In this document: one piece after another, positions 52,670-62,338 of the stretch
Position numbering within the stretch: position 1 is the stretch's first letter
Layout: the number at the start of each line of letters is the position of its first letter
Assembly (NCBI GenBank): GCA_020629175.1
Contig: JAHDDU010000006.1
Coordinates: 1-64,000, forward strand
DNA length: 64,000 bases
Origin: Flavimaricola sp.
Lineage (GTDB): Bacteria; Pseudomonadota; Alphaproteobacteria; Rhodobacterales; Rhodobacteraceae
Reading direction: 5' to 3'
Made by a program: the position numbers and the translations under genes
The notes under the pieces: generated by a model
The model's input: only the letters and a program-made list of their open reading frames with translations
Database searches by the model: none
Told to the model about the DNA's origin: nothing

Positions 52670-53422
52670 ATGATGAACGCCCCGTTTAACAAAGACGTCA
52701 ACAACGCCGCGACCCACCCAAAATACCTGAGTGTGTGGAACATCGAGGCGTATTACGGCGAAAGCTATATCGTCCAAGGCGTCAGCTTTGACATTCACGA
52801 GGGCGAAATCCTCGCTCTGTTGGGCCGCAACGGCGCGGGTAAGACCTCTACTTTGCGCACCATTGCGCGGCTGGATGACCCGGCGCTCAAATCTGGCGAA
52901 ATCTGGCTCGACCACCAGCCGCTGCACAAAATGAAGAGCCACGAGGCCGCCACAGCCGGTATTCAGCTCGTCCCCGAAGACCGCCGCATCATCCCCGGCC
53001 TGACCGTGGAGGAAAATCTGAAGCTCGCGCAAATCGCGCCGCCTTTGGGCTGGTCGCTGGATCGGGTCTATGACCTCTTCCCTCGCCTCAAGGAGCGCCG
53101 CAAACAAGAGGGCGTCACTCTCTCAGGCGGCGAACAGCAGATGCTGTCCATCGCCCGCGCGCTGGTACGTGACATCAAGGTTCTACTCCTAGACGAACCT
53201 TATGAGGGCCTGGCGCCCGTCATCGTGCAAGAGATTGCCAAAACACTCGGCATCATCCGCGATCAGGGCATCACAACAGTGATCGTTGAACAAAACGCCG
53301 TGGCCGCGCTGAAGCTTGCCGACCGCGCCGTAATCCTCGACACAGGCTCTGTCGTCTATGATGGCTCCGCTGCCGAAGTGCTTGAAGACGAGGCGCTGCG
53401 CGCGCAATATCTGGCGATCTGA
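52670..53422 (+). CDS. HAAT-type ABC transporter ATPase (LivF-like)
   Basis: A 250-residue second ATPase. Walker [11 protein letters not shown]-loop in [18 protein letters not shown], signature LSGGEQQML, Walker [14 protein letters not shown] and the switch [11 protein letters not shown] are all present. The N terminus is about 20 residues longer than E. coli LivF. Two ATGs in a row (52670 and 52673) are possible. acs follows in the same direction after a 91-bp gap. Confidence 0.9.
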   Translation: MMNAPFNKDVNNAATHPKYLSVWNIEAYYGESYIVQGVSFDIHEGEILALLGRNGAGKTSTLRTIARLDDPALKSGEIWLDHQPLHKMKSHEAATAGIQLVPEDRRIIPGLTVEENLKLAQIAPPLGWSLDRVYDLFPRLKERRKQEGVTLSGGEQQMLSIARALVRDIKVLLLDEPYEGLAPVIVQEIAKTLGIIRDQGITTVIVEQNAVAALKLADRAVILDTGSVVYDGSAAEVLEDEALRAQYLAI

Positions 53423-53443
53423 CGCCAACACCACCTGCACGTC

Positions 53444-53487
53444 CCATATGCATGGGATGTGCATCGGATGTGCATCACTTGTGCATC
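53444..53487. repeat. four 11-bp tandem repeats in the livF-acs gap
   Basis: Units CCATATGCATG (53444-53454), GGATGTGCATC (53455-53465), GGATGTGCATC (53466-53476) and ACTTGTGCATC (53477-53487). The two central units are identical and the outer two share TGCAT. An 11-bp step is close to one helical turn, the form of a multi-site operator; it ends 26 bp before the acs ATG. Confidence 0.6.
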
Positions 53488-53513
53488 CCCCGAATTCTGC
53501 CCAAGGACCTGCC

Positions 53514-55463
53514 ATGACCAAGATGTTCCCCCCCTCCGACGCCATCGCCAAAAACGCCCACGCAGACCGCGCAACCTATGACGCGATGTATGAGGCGTCG
53601 ATCAATGATCCCGAGGGGTTCTGGGCCGAGCATGGCAAGCGGATCGACTGGATAAAACCCTTTACCAAGGTGAAGAACACCAGCTTTGCCCCTGGAAACA
53701 TTGACATTAAATGGTTTGAAGACGGCACTTTGAACGTCAGCGCCAATTGCATCGACAGACACCTCGCCACCCGCGGCGATCAGACGGCGATCATCTGGGA
53801 GCAGGACGATCCGGGCGACGGCGCACAGCACATCACCTACAATGAGTTGCACCACGAGGTGTGTAAATTCGCCAACGTTCTCAAAGAGATGGGCGTCGGC
53901 AAAGGGGACCGGGTTGTCATCTACATGCCGATGATCCCTGAGGCTGCCTACGCGATGCTCGCCTCTGCCCGGATCGGCGCGATCCATTCCATCGTTTTTG
54001 CAGGCTTCTCACCCGACGCCCTCGGCGCACGCGTGGATGCCTGCGGCGCCAAAGTGGTGATCACCGCTGATGGCGCGCCCCGCGGCGGGCGTGTGACAAA
54101 CCTCAAAGACAACGTGAATCAAGCCCTGCGCGGCGATTTTGATGAGGTCAAATGCCTCGTCGTCAAACGCACCGGCCAGCAAATCGCATGGCGCGAGGGG
54201 CTGGATTTCTGGCTGCACGAGTTGGCCGAAGCCGTCACCGCGGATTGCCCGCCCGAAGAGATGAACGCCGAAGACCCCCTCTTCATCCTCTACACCTCTG
54301 GCTCCACCGGTCAGCCCAAGGGCGTGGTACACACAACCGGCGGATACATCGTCTACGCCTCGATGACGCATCAATATACGTTTGATTATCACGACGGGGA
54401 CGTTTTCTGGTGCACGGCCGACGTGGGCTGGGTCACGGGCCACAGCTACATCGTCTATGGTCCGCTGGCCAATGGAGCCACGACGCTGATGTTTGAGGGC
54501 GTGCCCACCTACCCCGACGCGGGCCGGTTCTGGGAGGTGTGCGCCAAGCATAAGGTCAACCAATTCTACACAGCACCCACAGCCATCCGCGCGCTGATGG
54601 GGCAAGGCAATGAATTTGTTGAGAAACATGACCTGTCGGACCTCAAGCTCCTCGGGACAGTAGGCGAGCCGATCAACCCCGAGGCTTGGAACTGGTACAA
54701 CGATGTTGTGGGCCAAGGCCGCTGTCCCATTGTCGACACGTGGTGGCAAACAGAAACCGGGGGGCACCTCCTCACCCCGCTCCCCGGCGCGATCCCGACA
54801 AAGCCTGGCTCGGCGACACTTCCGTTCTTTGGCATCAAACCTGTGATCCTTGAGCCCACGACGGGTGAGGAGATCACCGAAACTGCCGCAGAAGGCGTGC
54901 TTTGCATTGCGGACAGCTGGCCCGCTCAAATGCGCACCGTCTGGGGCGATCATGAGAGGTTTGAGAAGACCTACTTTGCGGACTACAAGAACTACTACTT
55001 CACCGGCGACGGATGCCGTCGGGACGAGGACGGCTATTACTGGATCACGGGCCGAGTCGATGACGTGATCAACGTCTCAGGCCACCGCATGGGCACGGCT
55101 GAGGTGGAAAGCGCGCTCGTGGCCCATTCCGCCGTCGCCGAGAGCGCCGTCGTGGGCTATCCGCATGATATCAAGGGTCAGGGCATCTACGCTTATGTGA
55201 CGCTGATGAACGGCCAGGAGCCAACAGAAGAGTTGCGCAAAGAGTTGGAAACTTGGGTCCGCAAAGAAATTGGGCCGATTGCCAAGCCCGACCTGATCCA
55301 ATGGGCCCCAGGTCTGCCCAAAACCCGTTCGGGCAAGATCATGCGCCGTATCCTACGCAAGATTGCAGAGGATGATTTTGGTGCCTTGGGCGATACCTCC
55401 ACGCTGGCCGATCCCTCGGTTGTGGATGACCTGATCGAAAACAGGATGAACAAATCCTCATGA
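53514..55463 (+). CDS. acs: acetyl-CoA synthetase
   Basis: AMP-forming ligase that activates acetate to acetyl-CoA. The 649 residues contain the P-loop [76 protein letters not shown] in successive parts, and the C-terminal [11 protein letters not shown] with the acetylation-prone Lys about 608. The ATG at 53514 is the family start; longer reading would cross the tandem repeat. A terminator follows. Confidence 0.96.
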   Translation: MTKMFPPSDAIAKNAHADRATYDAMYEASINDPEGFWAEHGKRIDWIKPFTKVKNTSFAPGNIDIKWFEDGTLNVSANCIDRHLATRGDQTAIIWEQDDPGDGAQHITYNELHHEVCKFANVLKEMGVGKGDRVVIYMPMIPEAAYAMLASARIGAIHSIVFAGFSPDALGARVDACGAKVVITADGAPRGGRVTNLKDNVNQALRGDFDEVKCLVVKRTGQQIAWREGLDFWLHELAEAVTADCPPEEMNAEDPLFILYTSGSTGQPKGVVHTTGGYIVYASMTHQYTFDYHDGDVFWCTADVGWVTGHSYIVYGPLANGATTLMFEGVPTYPDAGRFWEVCAKHKVNQFYTAPTAIRALMGQGNEFVEKHDLSDLKLLGTVGEPINPEAWNWYNDVVGQGRCPIVDTWWQTETGGHLLTPLPGAIPTKPGSATLPFFGIKPVILEPTTGEEITETAAEGVLCIADSWPAQMRTVWGDHERFEKTYFADYKNYYFTGDGCRRDEDGYYWITGRVDDVINVSGHRMGTAEVESALVAHSAVAESAVVGYPHDIKGQGIYAYVTLMNGQEPTEELRKELETWVRKEIGPIAKPDLIQWAPGLPKTRSGKIMRRILRKIAEDDFGALGDTSTLADPSVVDDLIENRMNKSS

Positions 55464-55473
55464 CAAATGAAAG

Positions 55474-55499
55474 AGCGGCGCATTCCACGCCGCTTTTTT
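55474..55499 (+). terminator. intrinsic terminator of acs
   Basis: AGCGGCG (55474-55480) and CGCCGCT (55488-55494) around CATTCCA, followed by TTTTTT and CATTTT. Confidence 0.9.
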
Positions 55500-55594
55500 C
55501 ATTTTGAGACAATACTTTTCGGACATCTCAACCTTTCCTCAATCTTTTTGTGGAAGGTTGTTGGCGGGGGTGTTTGGACGAAAGGATCCTCACC

Positions 55595-55870
55595 ATGGAA
55601 CCGGTCAGACCTACCGGCTTCACGCCATCTCACCCCGTTTCGGAACGTGCGACAGACGCGTCGCGCACCGCCACGCCAAAACCGGAAACGTTCGGCACGG
55701 TATCGACTGGTCCAAACCCGGCCTCACTGCCTGCGGAGGCGGAGCGAACGCTCAAACCTTATGGTGTGACGATGCTGCCAGATGGCCGCCCGGACACGCC
55801 CTTAACCTTTCCGCAGCCACCACAAAACATTGGCGATCTCATGCAGTCTGAGGGCGAAGAACAGAGCTAA
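55595..55870 (+). CDS. proline-rich hypothetical protein
   Basis: A 91-residue protein beginning [20 protein letters not shown], rich in Pro, Thr, Ala and Glu with no hydrophobic helix, ending [14 protein letters not shown]. The ATG at 55595 has AAAGGA nine bases upstream. It looks mostly disordered. No family recognised; it stands alone between the acs terminator and accB. Confidence 0.5.
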   Translation: MEPVRPTGFTPSHPVSERATDASRTATPKPETFGTVSTGPNPASLPAEAERTLKPYGVTMLPDGRPDTPLTFPQPPQNIGDLMQSEGEEQS

Positions 55871-55932
55871 AATCCCTGTCTTCCCCCTCATCGCCGCTTG
55901 GCGTATACACTTTGCAATCTGACATCAGGACT

Positions 55933-55949
55933 TGTGACCCAACGTCACA
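55933..55949. promoter_or_regulatory. inverted repeat upstream of accB
   Basis: TGTGAC (55933-55938) and GTCACA (55944-55949) flank CCAAC, a 17-bp dyad 53 bp before the accB ATG. It has the form of a dimer operator. Confidence 0.4.
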
Positions 55950-56001
55950 TGGCCCATGTACAGGCAAGCGTAAACGCGTCAGGCAACAGGCTGAGGGACA
56001 C

Positions 56002-56493
56002 ATGAGCAAGACCACTTCGCACGACAGCGACGTCACCTTTATCAAAGCATTGGCAGAGCTTCTGCGCGAAAATGACCTGACCGAACTGCAGGTGAAACGC
56101 GACTATGGCGACAATGACAGCCTTAACGTCCGCGTCAGCCGTCAAACCCAAATGGCCCAGCAGGTCACCGTTGCAGCGCCAACTGCCGCTGCCCCGGCCC
56201 CGGTCGCGGCGGCCCCTGCCGCCCCCGCCGCAGAGGCAAGCGCCGATCCCGCCGATTTGCCGGGCGCCGTGACATCGCCCATGGTGGGCACCGTGTATAT
56301 GCAAGGGGAACCGGGCGCTCCGGCCTTCGTATCGGTCGGTCAACAGGTGAAAGAGGGCGACACGCTTCTGATCATCGAAGCAATGAAAACGATGAACCAG
56401 ATTCCCGCGCCGCGCGGCGGAACAGTCAAGCGTATTCTGGTCGAAGACGGCGGCCCCGTCGAATACGGCGCGCCCTTGATGATCATCGAATAA
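56002..56493 (+). CDS. accB: biotin carboxyl carrier protein AccB
   Basis: Carrier subunit of acetyl-CoA carboxylase. The 163 residues have an N-terminal helical region ([21 protein letters not shown]), an alanine/proline linker (about 55-88) and the biotinyl domain with the thumb GEPGAPAFV and EAMKTMN, biotinyl Lys129. GAGGGAC precedes the ATG. accC follows after ten bases. Confidence 0.96.
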   Translation: MSKTTSHDSDVTFIKALAELLRENDLTELQVKRDYGDNDSLNVRVSRQTQMAQQVTVAAPTAAAPAPVAAAPAAPAAEASADPADLPGAVTSPMVGTVYMQGEPGAPAFVSVGQQVKEGDTLLIIEAMKTMNQIPAPRGGTVKRILVEDGGPVEYGAPLMIIE

Positions 56494-56503
56494 GGCATTG
56501 GCA

Positions 56504-57853
56504 ATGTTCGATAAAATCCTCATCGCGAACCGGGGTGAAATCGCCCTCCGGGTTGTGCGCGCCGCCCGCGAAATGGGCATTCAATCCGTCGCCGTGCACT
56601 CCACCGCCGACAGCGACGCCATGCATGTGCGCATGGCGGACGAGGCGATCTGCATCGGCCCCCCCTCTTCGGCCAGCAGCTACCTCAGCCTCGCCGCGAT
56701 CATTTCTGCCTGCGAGGTCACCGGCGCACAGGCGGTGCATCCGGGCTATGGGTTCCTGTCCGAGAACGCGGGCTTTGTCCAAGCGCTTGAGGATCACGGC
56801 ATCGCATTCATCGGCCCCACGGCTGAACATATCCGCATTATGGGTGACAAGATCACCGCCAAAGACACAATGAAAGCACTCGGCGTGCCATGTGTGCCCG
56901 GATCGGACGGCGGCGTGCCGACTTTGGAAGACGCCCGTAAAATCGGCGCAGAGATCGGCTATCCGGTCATCATCAAAGCCACCGCCGGTGGTGGTGGGCG
57001 CGGGATGAAGGTCGCCCAGACCGCCGATGATATGGAAGCCGCGTTCCAAAACGCCCGGTCCGAGGCCAAGGCCGCCTTCGGCAACGACGAAGTCTACATC
57101 GAGAAATACCTCACCACGCCGCGCCACATCGAAATTCAGGTGTTCGGTGACGGCAAGGGCAAGGCTGTGCATCTGGCCGAGCGCGATTGCTCGCTTCAGC
57201 GCCGCCACCAGAAGGTGCTCGAAGAGGCGCCCGGCCCCTGCATCACGCCCGAGTTGCGCGCCAGGATCGGCAAAGTGTGCGCCGATGCCTGCGCCAAGAT
57301 CAACTACATCGGCGCTGGCACTATCGAGTTTCTGTTTGAAAACGATGAGTTCTACTTCATCGAGATGAACACCCGCCTTCAGGTGGAACATCCTGTTACA
57401 GAAGGGATTTTCGGCGTCGACCTTGTCCGCGAACAGATCAACGTTGCCGCCGGTCTGCCGATGTCGTTCAGCCAAGATGATCTGGAGATCAACGGCCACG
57501 CCATCGAAGTGCGGATTAACGCAGAAAAGCTTCCGAACTTTGCGCCCTGCCCCGGCACCATCACGCAGTACCACGCCCCCGGCGGCCTTGGCGTGCGGAT
57601 GGACAGCGCCCTCTATGATGGCTACCGCATTCCGCCCTACTACGACAGCCTGATCGCCAAACTCATCGTCCATGGACGCGATCGGCCGGAAGCGCTCGCG
57701 CGTCTGGCCCGCGCTTTGGGCGAGCTGATCGTGGACGGCGTGGACACCACGGTGCCGCTCTTTCACGCGTTGCTGCAAGAGCGCGATGTGTTGACCGGGG
57801 ATTACAACATCCACTGGCTGGAGCATTGGCTCGAGCAAAACCTCAACAGCTAA
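56504..57853 (+). CDS. accC: biotin carboxylase AccC
   Basis: ATP-grasp subunit that carboxylates biotin on AccB. The 449 residues start [17 protein letters not shown] and show [58 protein letters not shown] and EVRINAE. The ATG at 56504 is preferred over a TTG two codons earlier. The same fold forms the first domain of the pyruvate carboxylase at 23532-26972. Confidence 0.96.
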   Translation: MFDKILIANRGEIALRVVRAAREMGIQSVAVHSTADSDAMHVRMADEAICIGPPSSASSYLSLAAIISACEVTGAQAVHPGYGFLSENAGFVQALEDHGIAFIGPTAEHIRIMGDKITAKDTMKALGVPCVPGSDGGVPTLEDARKIGAEIGYPVIIKATAGGGGRGMKVAQTADDMEAAFQNARSEAKAAFGNDEVYIEKYLTTPRHIEIQVFGDGKGKAVHLAERDCSLQRRHQKVLEEAPGPCITPELRARIGKVCADACAKINYIGAGTIEFLFENDEFYFIEMNTRLQVEHPVTEGIFGVDLVREQINVAAGLPMSFSQDDLEINGHAIEVRINAEKLPNFAPCPGTITQYHAPGGLGVRMDSALYDGYRIPPYYDSLIAKLIVHGRDRPEALARLARALGELIVDGVDTTVPLFHALLQERDVLTGDYNIHWLEHWLEQNLNS

Positions 57854-57868
57854 ACAGGACCGGGCGCG

Positions 57869-58513
57869 ATGCACGACGAGCGCCTCACGCCCGACCTGCT
57901 GCTCCACGCCTATTCCATCGGCGTGTTTCCGATGAGCGAAAGCCGCGACGACCCTGAGGTCTTCTGGGTCGACCCGCAAAGGCGCGGCATCCTGCCACTG
58001 GATGGCTTTCACATCTCACGCAGCTTGCGCCGCCATATGCTGCGCGCTCCACACCGGATCAGCTATGACACCGCATTTAAGGCCGTGGTCGAGGGGTGTG
58101 CCAACCGCGAGGAAACCTGGATCAACGCACCGATCAAAACACTCTACAGCCAGCTGTTTGAGATGGGACACGCCCATTCGATTGAGGTTTGGCATCAGGA
58201 CGATCTGGTTGGCGGTGTTTACGGCGTCACCATGGGGGCCGCGTTTTTCGGCGAGAGCATGTTTTCAACAGCAACCAATGCCTCAAAACTGGCGTTGGCA
58301 TACCTGACGGATCATTTGAAGGCCGGTGGATTTACGTTGTTTGACACGCAGTTCATAACCCCACATCTGGCCAGCCTCGGCGCCATTGAGATCCCGCGCG
58401 CGACCTACCACAAGCGGCTACGACAGGCGCTCGCAGGTCATGGAACCTTTGCCTCAGACGGCCCGGTGGCGTCGGCTTATGACGTTATACAGCGCAACGC
58501 CCAGACATCGTAA
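57869..58513 (+). CDS. aat: leucyl/phenylalanyl-tRNA--protein transferase Aat
   Basis: N-end-rule enzyme that adds Leu or Phe to proteins with an N-terminal basic residue, marking them for ClpAP. The 214 residues contain YSIGVFPMSE, FWVDPQRRGILPLDGFHISRSL in two parts, WINAPIKTLYSQLFEMGHAHS-type segment, GVYGVTMGAAFFGESMFS and LFDTQFITPHLASLGA. It follows accC after 15 bases. Its 3' end overlaps the convergent DUF2155 gene by 37 bp. Confidence 0.95.
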   Translation: MHDERLTPDLLLHAYSIGVFPMSESRDDPEVFWVDPQRRGILPLDGFHISRSLRRHMLRAPHRISYDTAFKAVVEGCANREETWINAPIKTLYSQLFEMGHAHSIEVWHQDDLVGGVYGVTMGAAFFGESMFSTATNASKLALAYLTDHLKAGGFTLFDTQFITPHLASLGAIEIPRATYHKRLRQALAGHGTFASDGPVASAYDVIQRNAQTS

Positions 58514-58830
58514 CGCGGGTGTTCGAGCGCGCTGATCGCGGGAGCGGACGCGATCATCCAGCCCTCAAACACAGGCGGCTGCTGATCCCGGTAAGTGATG
58601 GTGAGTAACTCGTAAGCGTCGCCAGACGGGTTGGAAGAGGGATACCGGCACTCGCCCAGCTCTATCGTCAGCAGCCCGAACTGTCGGCTCTCGCCATTGC
58701 GCAGCTCAACATCTTCGACAACGCCAGTGATTTTGTCGAGGACGCGAACAACGCCCCCCGGCGCGGTCGAGGCCTCCTGCGCAAACGCAGGCGCTGTAAG
58801 CATGGTGATCAAGAATGCCAAGCGCTTCAT
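58477..58830 (-). CDS. DUF2155 family exported protein
   Basis: A 117-residue secreted protein: signal peptide MKRLAFLITMLTAPAFAQE, then the DUF2155 core VRVLDKITGVVEDVELRNGESRQFGLLTIELGECRYPS and FEGWMIASAPAISALEHPRYDVWALRC. Two cysteines may form a periplasmic disulfide. Function is unknown. The start overlaps the mlaD-type stop by 4 bp, so the two are coupled, and the set with NDUFA12 is a common alphaproteobacterial block. Confidence 0.88.
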   Translation of the reverse strand: MKRLAFLITMLTAPAFAQEASTAPGGVVRVLDKITGVVEDVELRNGESRQFGLLTIELGECRYPSSNPSGDAYELLTITYRDQQPPVFEGWMIASAPAISALEHPRYDVWALRCITS

Positions 58831-59276
58831 TCGCCCTCTCCCCCTCCGACATAGGTCAATAACAGCTGAAGCAGGCTTACCGACCCTTGTGTATCAACGA
58901 TTTCCGCGCCTGTTGCCAAATTGGTCAAGGATCCACCGGGCACGATCTCCACATAGTTCCCACCCAACAACCCTTCAGACGCAATCACTGCGCTGCTGTC
59001 ATCCGGGATCGGAATGGTGGCAGATAGGCTGAGGGACGTGTCGGCGCGATAGGTTTCGGCGTTAAGAGAAATGTCAGACACCCGCCCGATGGAAACACCG
59101 GCCATTCGCACGTCTGAACCAAGCTCAATGCCCTCGACAGACCGAAAACTGGCCGTGAGATTGAGCGCATCTGAGCGCCCGATCAAGCCAGTGGCAGACG
59201 CAGTGTAGGCCGCGAAGAACAAAGCCGCCGCTAGAACGCCCGCACCCACGATAACCTCTGTGGTATCCTCACGCAT
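58827..59276 (-). CDS. mlaD: MlaD family phospholipid-transport protein
   Basis: A 149-residue protein: N-terminal transmembrane helix in VIVGAGVLAAALFFAAYTAS, then the MCE domain with LNLTASFRSVEGIELGSDVRMAGVSIGRV and DDSSAVIASEGLLGGNYVEIVPGG. Known MlaD proteins form a periplasmic hexamer with the MlaFEB transporter to move phospholipid between membranes. ATG at 59276 marks the start of the membrane anchor. The other mla genes are not in the window. Confidence 0.9.
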   Translation of the reverse strand: MREDTTEVIVGAGVLAAALFFAAYTASATGLIGRSDALNLTASFRSVEGIELGSDVRMAGVSIGRVSDISLNAETYRADTSLSLSATIPIPDDSSAVIASEGLLGGNYVEIVPGGSLTNLATGAEIVDTQGSVSLLQLLLTYVGGGEGE

Positions 59277-59281
59277 GACGC

Positions 59282-59665
59282 TTACTCCGGCGTCCAAGCC
59301 TCGTAGTCTTGCCGTGGTGCCGGATCCGCTCTCCGCAAAGAGCCTGCGGGCGCATAGGCCATCTGTGTACCCGTGAGGTTTTCCTGATGCGGCTGCTCCC
59401 AAGCTTTATGCACCAGTGGGCGTTCTGTCGGCGGCTCGTCCCAGGTGCGGTGCAGCCAGCCATGCCATTCCGGGCTGACGCGGCTTGCCTCAGCCTCGCC
59501 GTTGTAGATGACCCAGCGACGCTTGTCGTCGGCAGTGCGGTAAAAGACGTTGCCTTGCGCATCTTCGCCGACCCGCTCACCCTTGCGCCAGGTCCAAAGC
59601 TGCGTGCCCAGGGTTTGCCCATCCCACCAGGTGAAAATCCGTTTGATAAAGCTGGTAACGCCCAT
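59282..59665 (-). CDS. NDUFA12 family accessory subunit of complex I
   Basis: A 127-residue soluble protein with the NDUFA12/B17.2 pattern: [32 protein letters not shown], then [31 protein letters not shown]. Known: the alphaproteobacterial homologue binds the matrix-side arm of NADH:quinone oxidoreductase. The ATG at 59665 has GGGGA six or seven bases upstream. Five bases separate it from mlaD. Confidence 0.93.
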   Translation of the reverse strand: MGVTSFIKRIFTWWDGQTLGTQLWTWRKGERVGEDAQGNVFYRTADDKRRWVIYNGEAEASRVSPEWHGWLHRTWDEPPTERPLVHKAWEQPHQENLTGTQMAYAPAGSLRRADPAPRQDYEAWTPE

Positions 59666-59764
59666 GATCATTCCCCGAATAGCTGACCCGTACATGCCGC
59701 AATCCGGCCCAAAGGTCCAGCATGATACGCGGGCCAAACGCGCCAAGGATTTTCGCGAATTTTC

Positions 59765-60151
59765 TTAGCGCGGCAGCCGCGCGGTCACTTCAATTTCGAT
59801 CTTCATCGCGTCTTCTTGCAGGTCCGCGACGAACATGGTGGCCGCAGGCCGGGCGACGGCAAAAGCCTTGGACGTAATCGGCCAGCAGGCCGGCCAATCC
59901 GCTTTCTCCGGCAGGATGTACGTGACACGCACAACATGGTCCAACCCACTCCCCGCCTCTTCCAACGCACGCGCGATGGTGGCGAGCGTGTTTTCACACT
60001 GCTCTTCGACAGAGGCAGGCAACGTCATTGTGGCATAATCATACCCGGTTGTGCCTGCCACGTAGACCCAGCCATCCGCAACAACAGCGCGCGAATAGCC
60101 GATCTTTTCCTCAAAAGGAGATCCGGTTGAGATGTGCCGGACCGCGTCCAT
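59765..60151 (-). CDS. RidA family protein
   Basis: A 128-residue protein of the YjgF/YER057c/RidA group: SPFEEKIGYSRAVVADGWVYVAGTTG, QCENTLATIARALEEAGSGLDHVVRVTYIL and ARPAATMFVADLQEDAMKIEIEVTA. The conserved Arg that contacts the imine carboxylate is present in ARPAAT. RidA proteins hydrolyse reactive enamines and imines; some subfamilies act in catabolic pathways. The ATG at 60151 overlaps the clpX stop (ATGA). Confidence 0.9.
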   Translation of the reverse strand: MDAVRHISTGSPFEEKIGYSRAVVADGWVYVAGTTGYDYATMTLPASVEEQCENTLATIARALEEAGSGLDHVVRVTYILPEKADWPACWPITSKAFAVARPAATMFVADLQEDAMKIEIEVTARLPR

Positions 60152-61416
60152 CAACTGGCGCTTGCGGTTTCTTTTGACGGCTCCGCATAGATCATCAGAG
60201 GTGCCGCATCAGAGGTCACCGCCTCTTCGTTCACGACAACCTCGGTCACGCTGTCCATGCCCGGCAGGTCGAACATCGTATCGAGAAGGATGTCCTCCAT
60301 GATCGAGCGTAGGCCGCGCGCGCCGGTTTTCCGCTCAATCGCACGTTTGGCAATAGCGGCAAGGGCGTCATCGGTGAAGGTCAGCTTGGTCTCTTCGATC
60401 TCGAACAGGCGCTGGTACTGCTTTACCAAAGCGTTCTTCGGCTCTGTCAGGATCGTGACGAGCGCGTCTTCGTCTAGATCGGTCAGTGTTGCCAGAACCG
60501 GCAAACGGCCGACAAATTCCGGGATCAGGCCGAATTTGAGCAAATCTTCCGGCTCAAGCTCTGTGAACAGATCACCGATGCTGCGGCTTTCCTTATCCTT
60601 TACGTCCGCGCCAAAGCCGATAGACGACCCTTGGCCGCGCTGCGCAATGATTTTGTCCAGACCAGCAAAGGCGCCACCGCAAACGAACAGAATGTTTGTC
60701 GTATCAACCTGCAGGAATTCCTGCTGCGGATGCTTGCGCCCCCCTTGCGGAGGTACGGAGGCAACAGTGCCTTCCATAATTTTCAGCAAGGCCTGCTGCA
60801 CCCCCTCACCCGAGACGTCTCGGGTAATAGAGGGATTGTCAGACTTGCGTGTGATCTTATCGACCTCATCAATGTAGACGATGCCACGCTGAGCACGTTC
60901 AACGTTGTATTCCGAGGCCTGCAGCAGCTTGAGAATGATATTCTCGACATCCTCGCCCACATAGCCCGCTTCGGTCAGTGTCGTGGCATCCGCCATCGTG
61001 AACGGGACGTCCAGAATGCGGGCCAGTGTCTGCGCAAGCAAAGTTTTGCCACAGCCCGTCGGGCCGATCAAAAGGATGTTTGATTTCGCCAGCTCTATGT
61101 CACCGGATTTTGCCGCATGGTTCAGGCGCTTGTAATGGTTATGCACGGCCACGGCGAGCACGCGCTTCGCGTGCATTTGGCCGATGACGTAGTCGTTCAA
61201 GACTTCGGCAATCTCTGTGGGTGTTGGCACACCTTCCGAGGATTTCAGCGAGGACGACTTCGTCTCTTCGCGGATAATGTCCATACACAGCTCAACGCAT
61301 TCATCGCAGATGAACACTGTGGGGCCTGCAATCAGCTTGCGCACCTCATGCTGGCTCTTGCCACAAAAGCTACAGTACAGCGTGTTCTTGCCATCACCGC
61401 TGGAAGTATTCGCCAT
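60151..61416 (-). CDS. clpX: ATP-dependent protease ATPase subunit ClpX
   Basis: AAA+ unfoldase that feeds substrates to ClpP. The 421 residues start with a zinc domain (Cys15, Cys18, Cys37, Cys40), then [24 protein letters not shown], Walker A GPTGCGKT, Walker [10 protein letters not shown], the RKSD sensor region, and the ClpP-docking IGF loop in [15 protein letters not shown] lies six bases before the ATG at 61416. It follows clpP by 114 bp. Confidence 0.97.
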   Translation of the reverse strand: MANTSSGDGKNTLYCSFCGKSQHEVRKLIAGPTVFICDECVELCMDIIREETKSSSLKSSEGVPTPTEIAEVLNDYVIGQMHAKRVLAVAVHNHYKRLNHAAKSGDIELAKSNILLIGPTGCGKTLLAQTLARILDVPFTMADATTLTEAGYVGEDVENIILKLLQASEYNVERAQRGIVYIDEVDKITRKSDNPSITRDVSGEGVQQALLKIMEGTVASVPPQGGRKHPQQEFLQVDTTNILFVCGGAFAGLDKIIAQRGQGSSIGFGADVKDKESRSIGDLFTELEPEDLLKFGLIPEFVGRLPVLATLTDLDEDALVTILTEPKNALVKQYQRLFEIEETKLTFTDDALAAIAKRAIERKTGARGLRSIMEDILLDTMFDLPGMDSVTEVVVNEEAVTSDAAPLMIYAEPSKETASAS

Positions 61417-61530
61417 TTCAATCCTCCGGATCCCGCGATCCATGTCTGTATGTTGGACTGCCCTTGGTCCTTGACACTAGGGCAGCCCCGCGATGGCTAC
61501 AACGCCAAAACCGATCAAAAACGGTAACTG

Positions 61531-62160
61531 TTACTTGTCGTCACCGTCGCCTGTTTCGCGGCTGGTAACAATCTCATCGATATGACCCCATTCTTTGGCT
61601 TCTTCAGGGCTCATAAAGTTGTCACGCTCCAACGCCGACTCGACCTTCTTGAGCGTATTGCCAGTGTGTTTGACGTAGATTTTGTTGATCTGGTCCTTGA
61701 TCTTCTGGGTCTCGGCCGCGTGGATCATGATATCCGTTGCCTGGCCCTGATAGCCGCCAGAGGGCTGGTGGACCATGATCCGGGCGTTTGGCAGCGCAAA
61801 CCGCATGCCAGCCTCACCCGCGACAGACAGGACAGACCCCATCGACGCCGCCTGCCCCACAACAAGTGTGGAAACCTTGGGTCGGATATATTGCATCGTG
61901 TCGTAGATTGACAAACCAGAGGTCACAACGCCGCCTGGGCTGTTGATATACATGGAAATTTCTTTTTTCGGGTTCTCGGCCTCAAGGTGCAAAAGCTGTG
62001 CGACGATCAGCTGGCTCATGCCGTCGTGCACCGGACCATTGACGAAAATGATCCGCTCTTTGAGGAGGCGCGAGAAGATGTCGTAGGCCCGTTCGCCGCG
62101 GCTGGTCTGTTCGACCACCATCGGGACGAGGTTCATGTAGGTCTCTACTGGATCGTGCAT
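61531..62160 (-). CDS. clpP: ATP-dependent Clp protease proteolytic subunit ClpP
   Basis: Serine peptidase forming the tetradecameric chamber. The 209 residues contain the triad Ser106 (GQAASMGS), His131 (MVHQPSGG) and Asp180 (ERDNFMS), all intact; YINSPGGVV and the handle helix are also visible. The N-terminal 10-15 residues are likely a propeptide. It is the first gene of the clpP-clpX-RidA run. Confidence 0.97.
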   Translation of the reverse strand: MHDPVETYMNLVPMVVEQTSRGERAYDIFSRLLKERIIFVNGPVHDGMSQLIVAQLLHLEAENPKKEISMYINSPGGVVTSGLSIYDTMQYIRPKVSTLVVGQAASMGSVLSVAGEAGMRFALPNARIMVHQPSGGYQGQATDIMIHAAETQKIKDQINKIYVKHTGNTLKKVESALERDNFMSPEEAKEWGHIDEIVTSRETGDGDDK

Positions 62161-62213
62161 CTGCTCTGCCTCTTTTCGGAACGTTTGGGTGTCTCAATGA
62201 CATCGTAGCACGA

Positions 62214-62242
62214 GTCTTAGTGGCCCATTGTGGCGGCTTCAA
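62214..62242 (-). promoter_or_regulatory. candidate clpP promoter
   Basis: Minus-strand TTGAAG (62242-62237) and TAAGAC (62219-62214) with a 17-bp spacer, about 54 bp before the clpP ATG. The upstream bases read CTTGAAG, so an RpoH-type promoter is possible as well as sigma70. Confidence 0.4.
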
Positions 62243-62338
62243 GGGCAGGTCAAGACACGCTCTGGCCCAAAGCGGCCATTACGCTGTCTTAACCACAACA
62301 TTCCTTGAAACCGGTTACGGTCAGGTTAATTCCGGCAG

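Noticed and set aside
53444-53487. The 11-bp repeats as a CRISPR array
   Set aside because: Units are 11 bp without spacers and there are no cas genes; they look like operator repeats.
54009-54953. Minus-strand open frame of 314 codons opposite acs
   Set aside because: Acs is complete on the plus strand; the antisense frame is a compositional shadow.
56483-58012. Minus-strand open frame of 509 codons opposite accC
   Set aside because: Antisense to an intact biotin carboxylase; no family features and no ribosome site.
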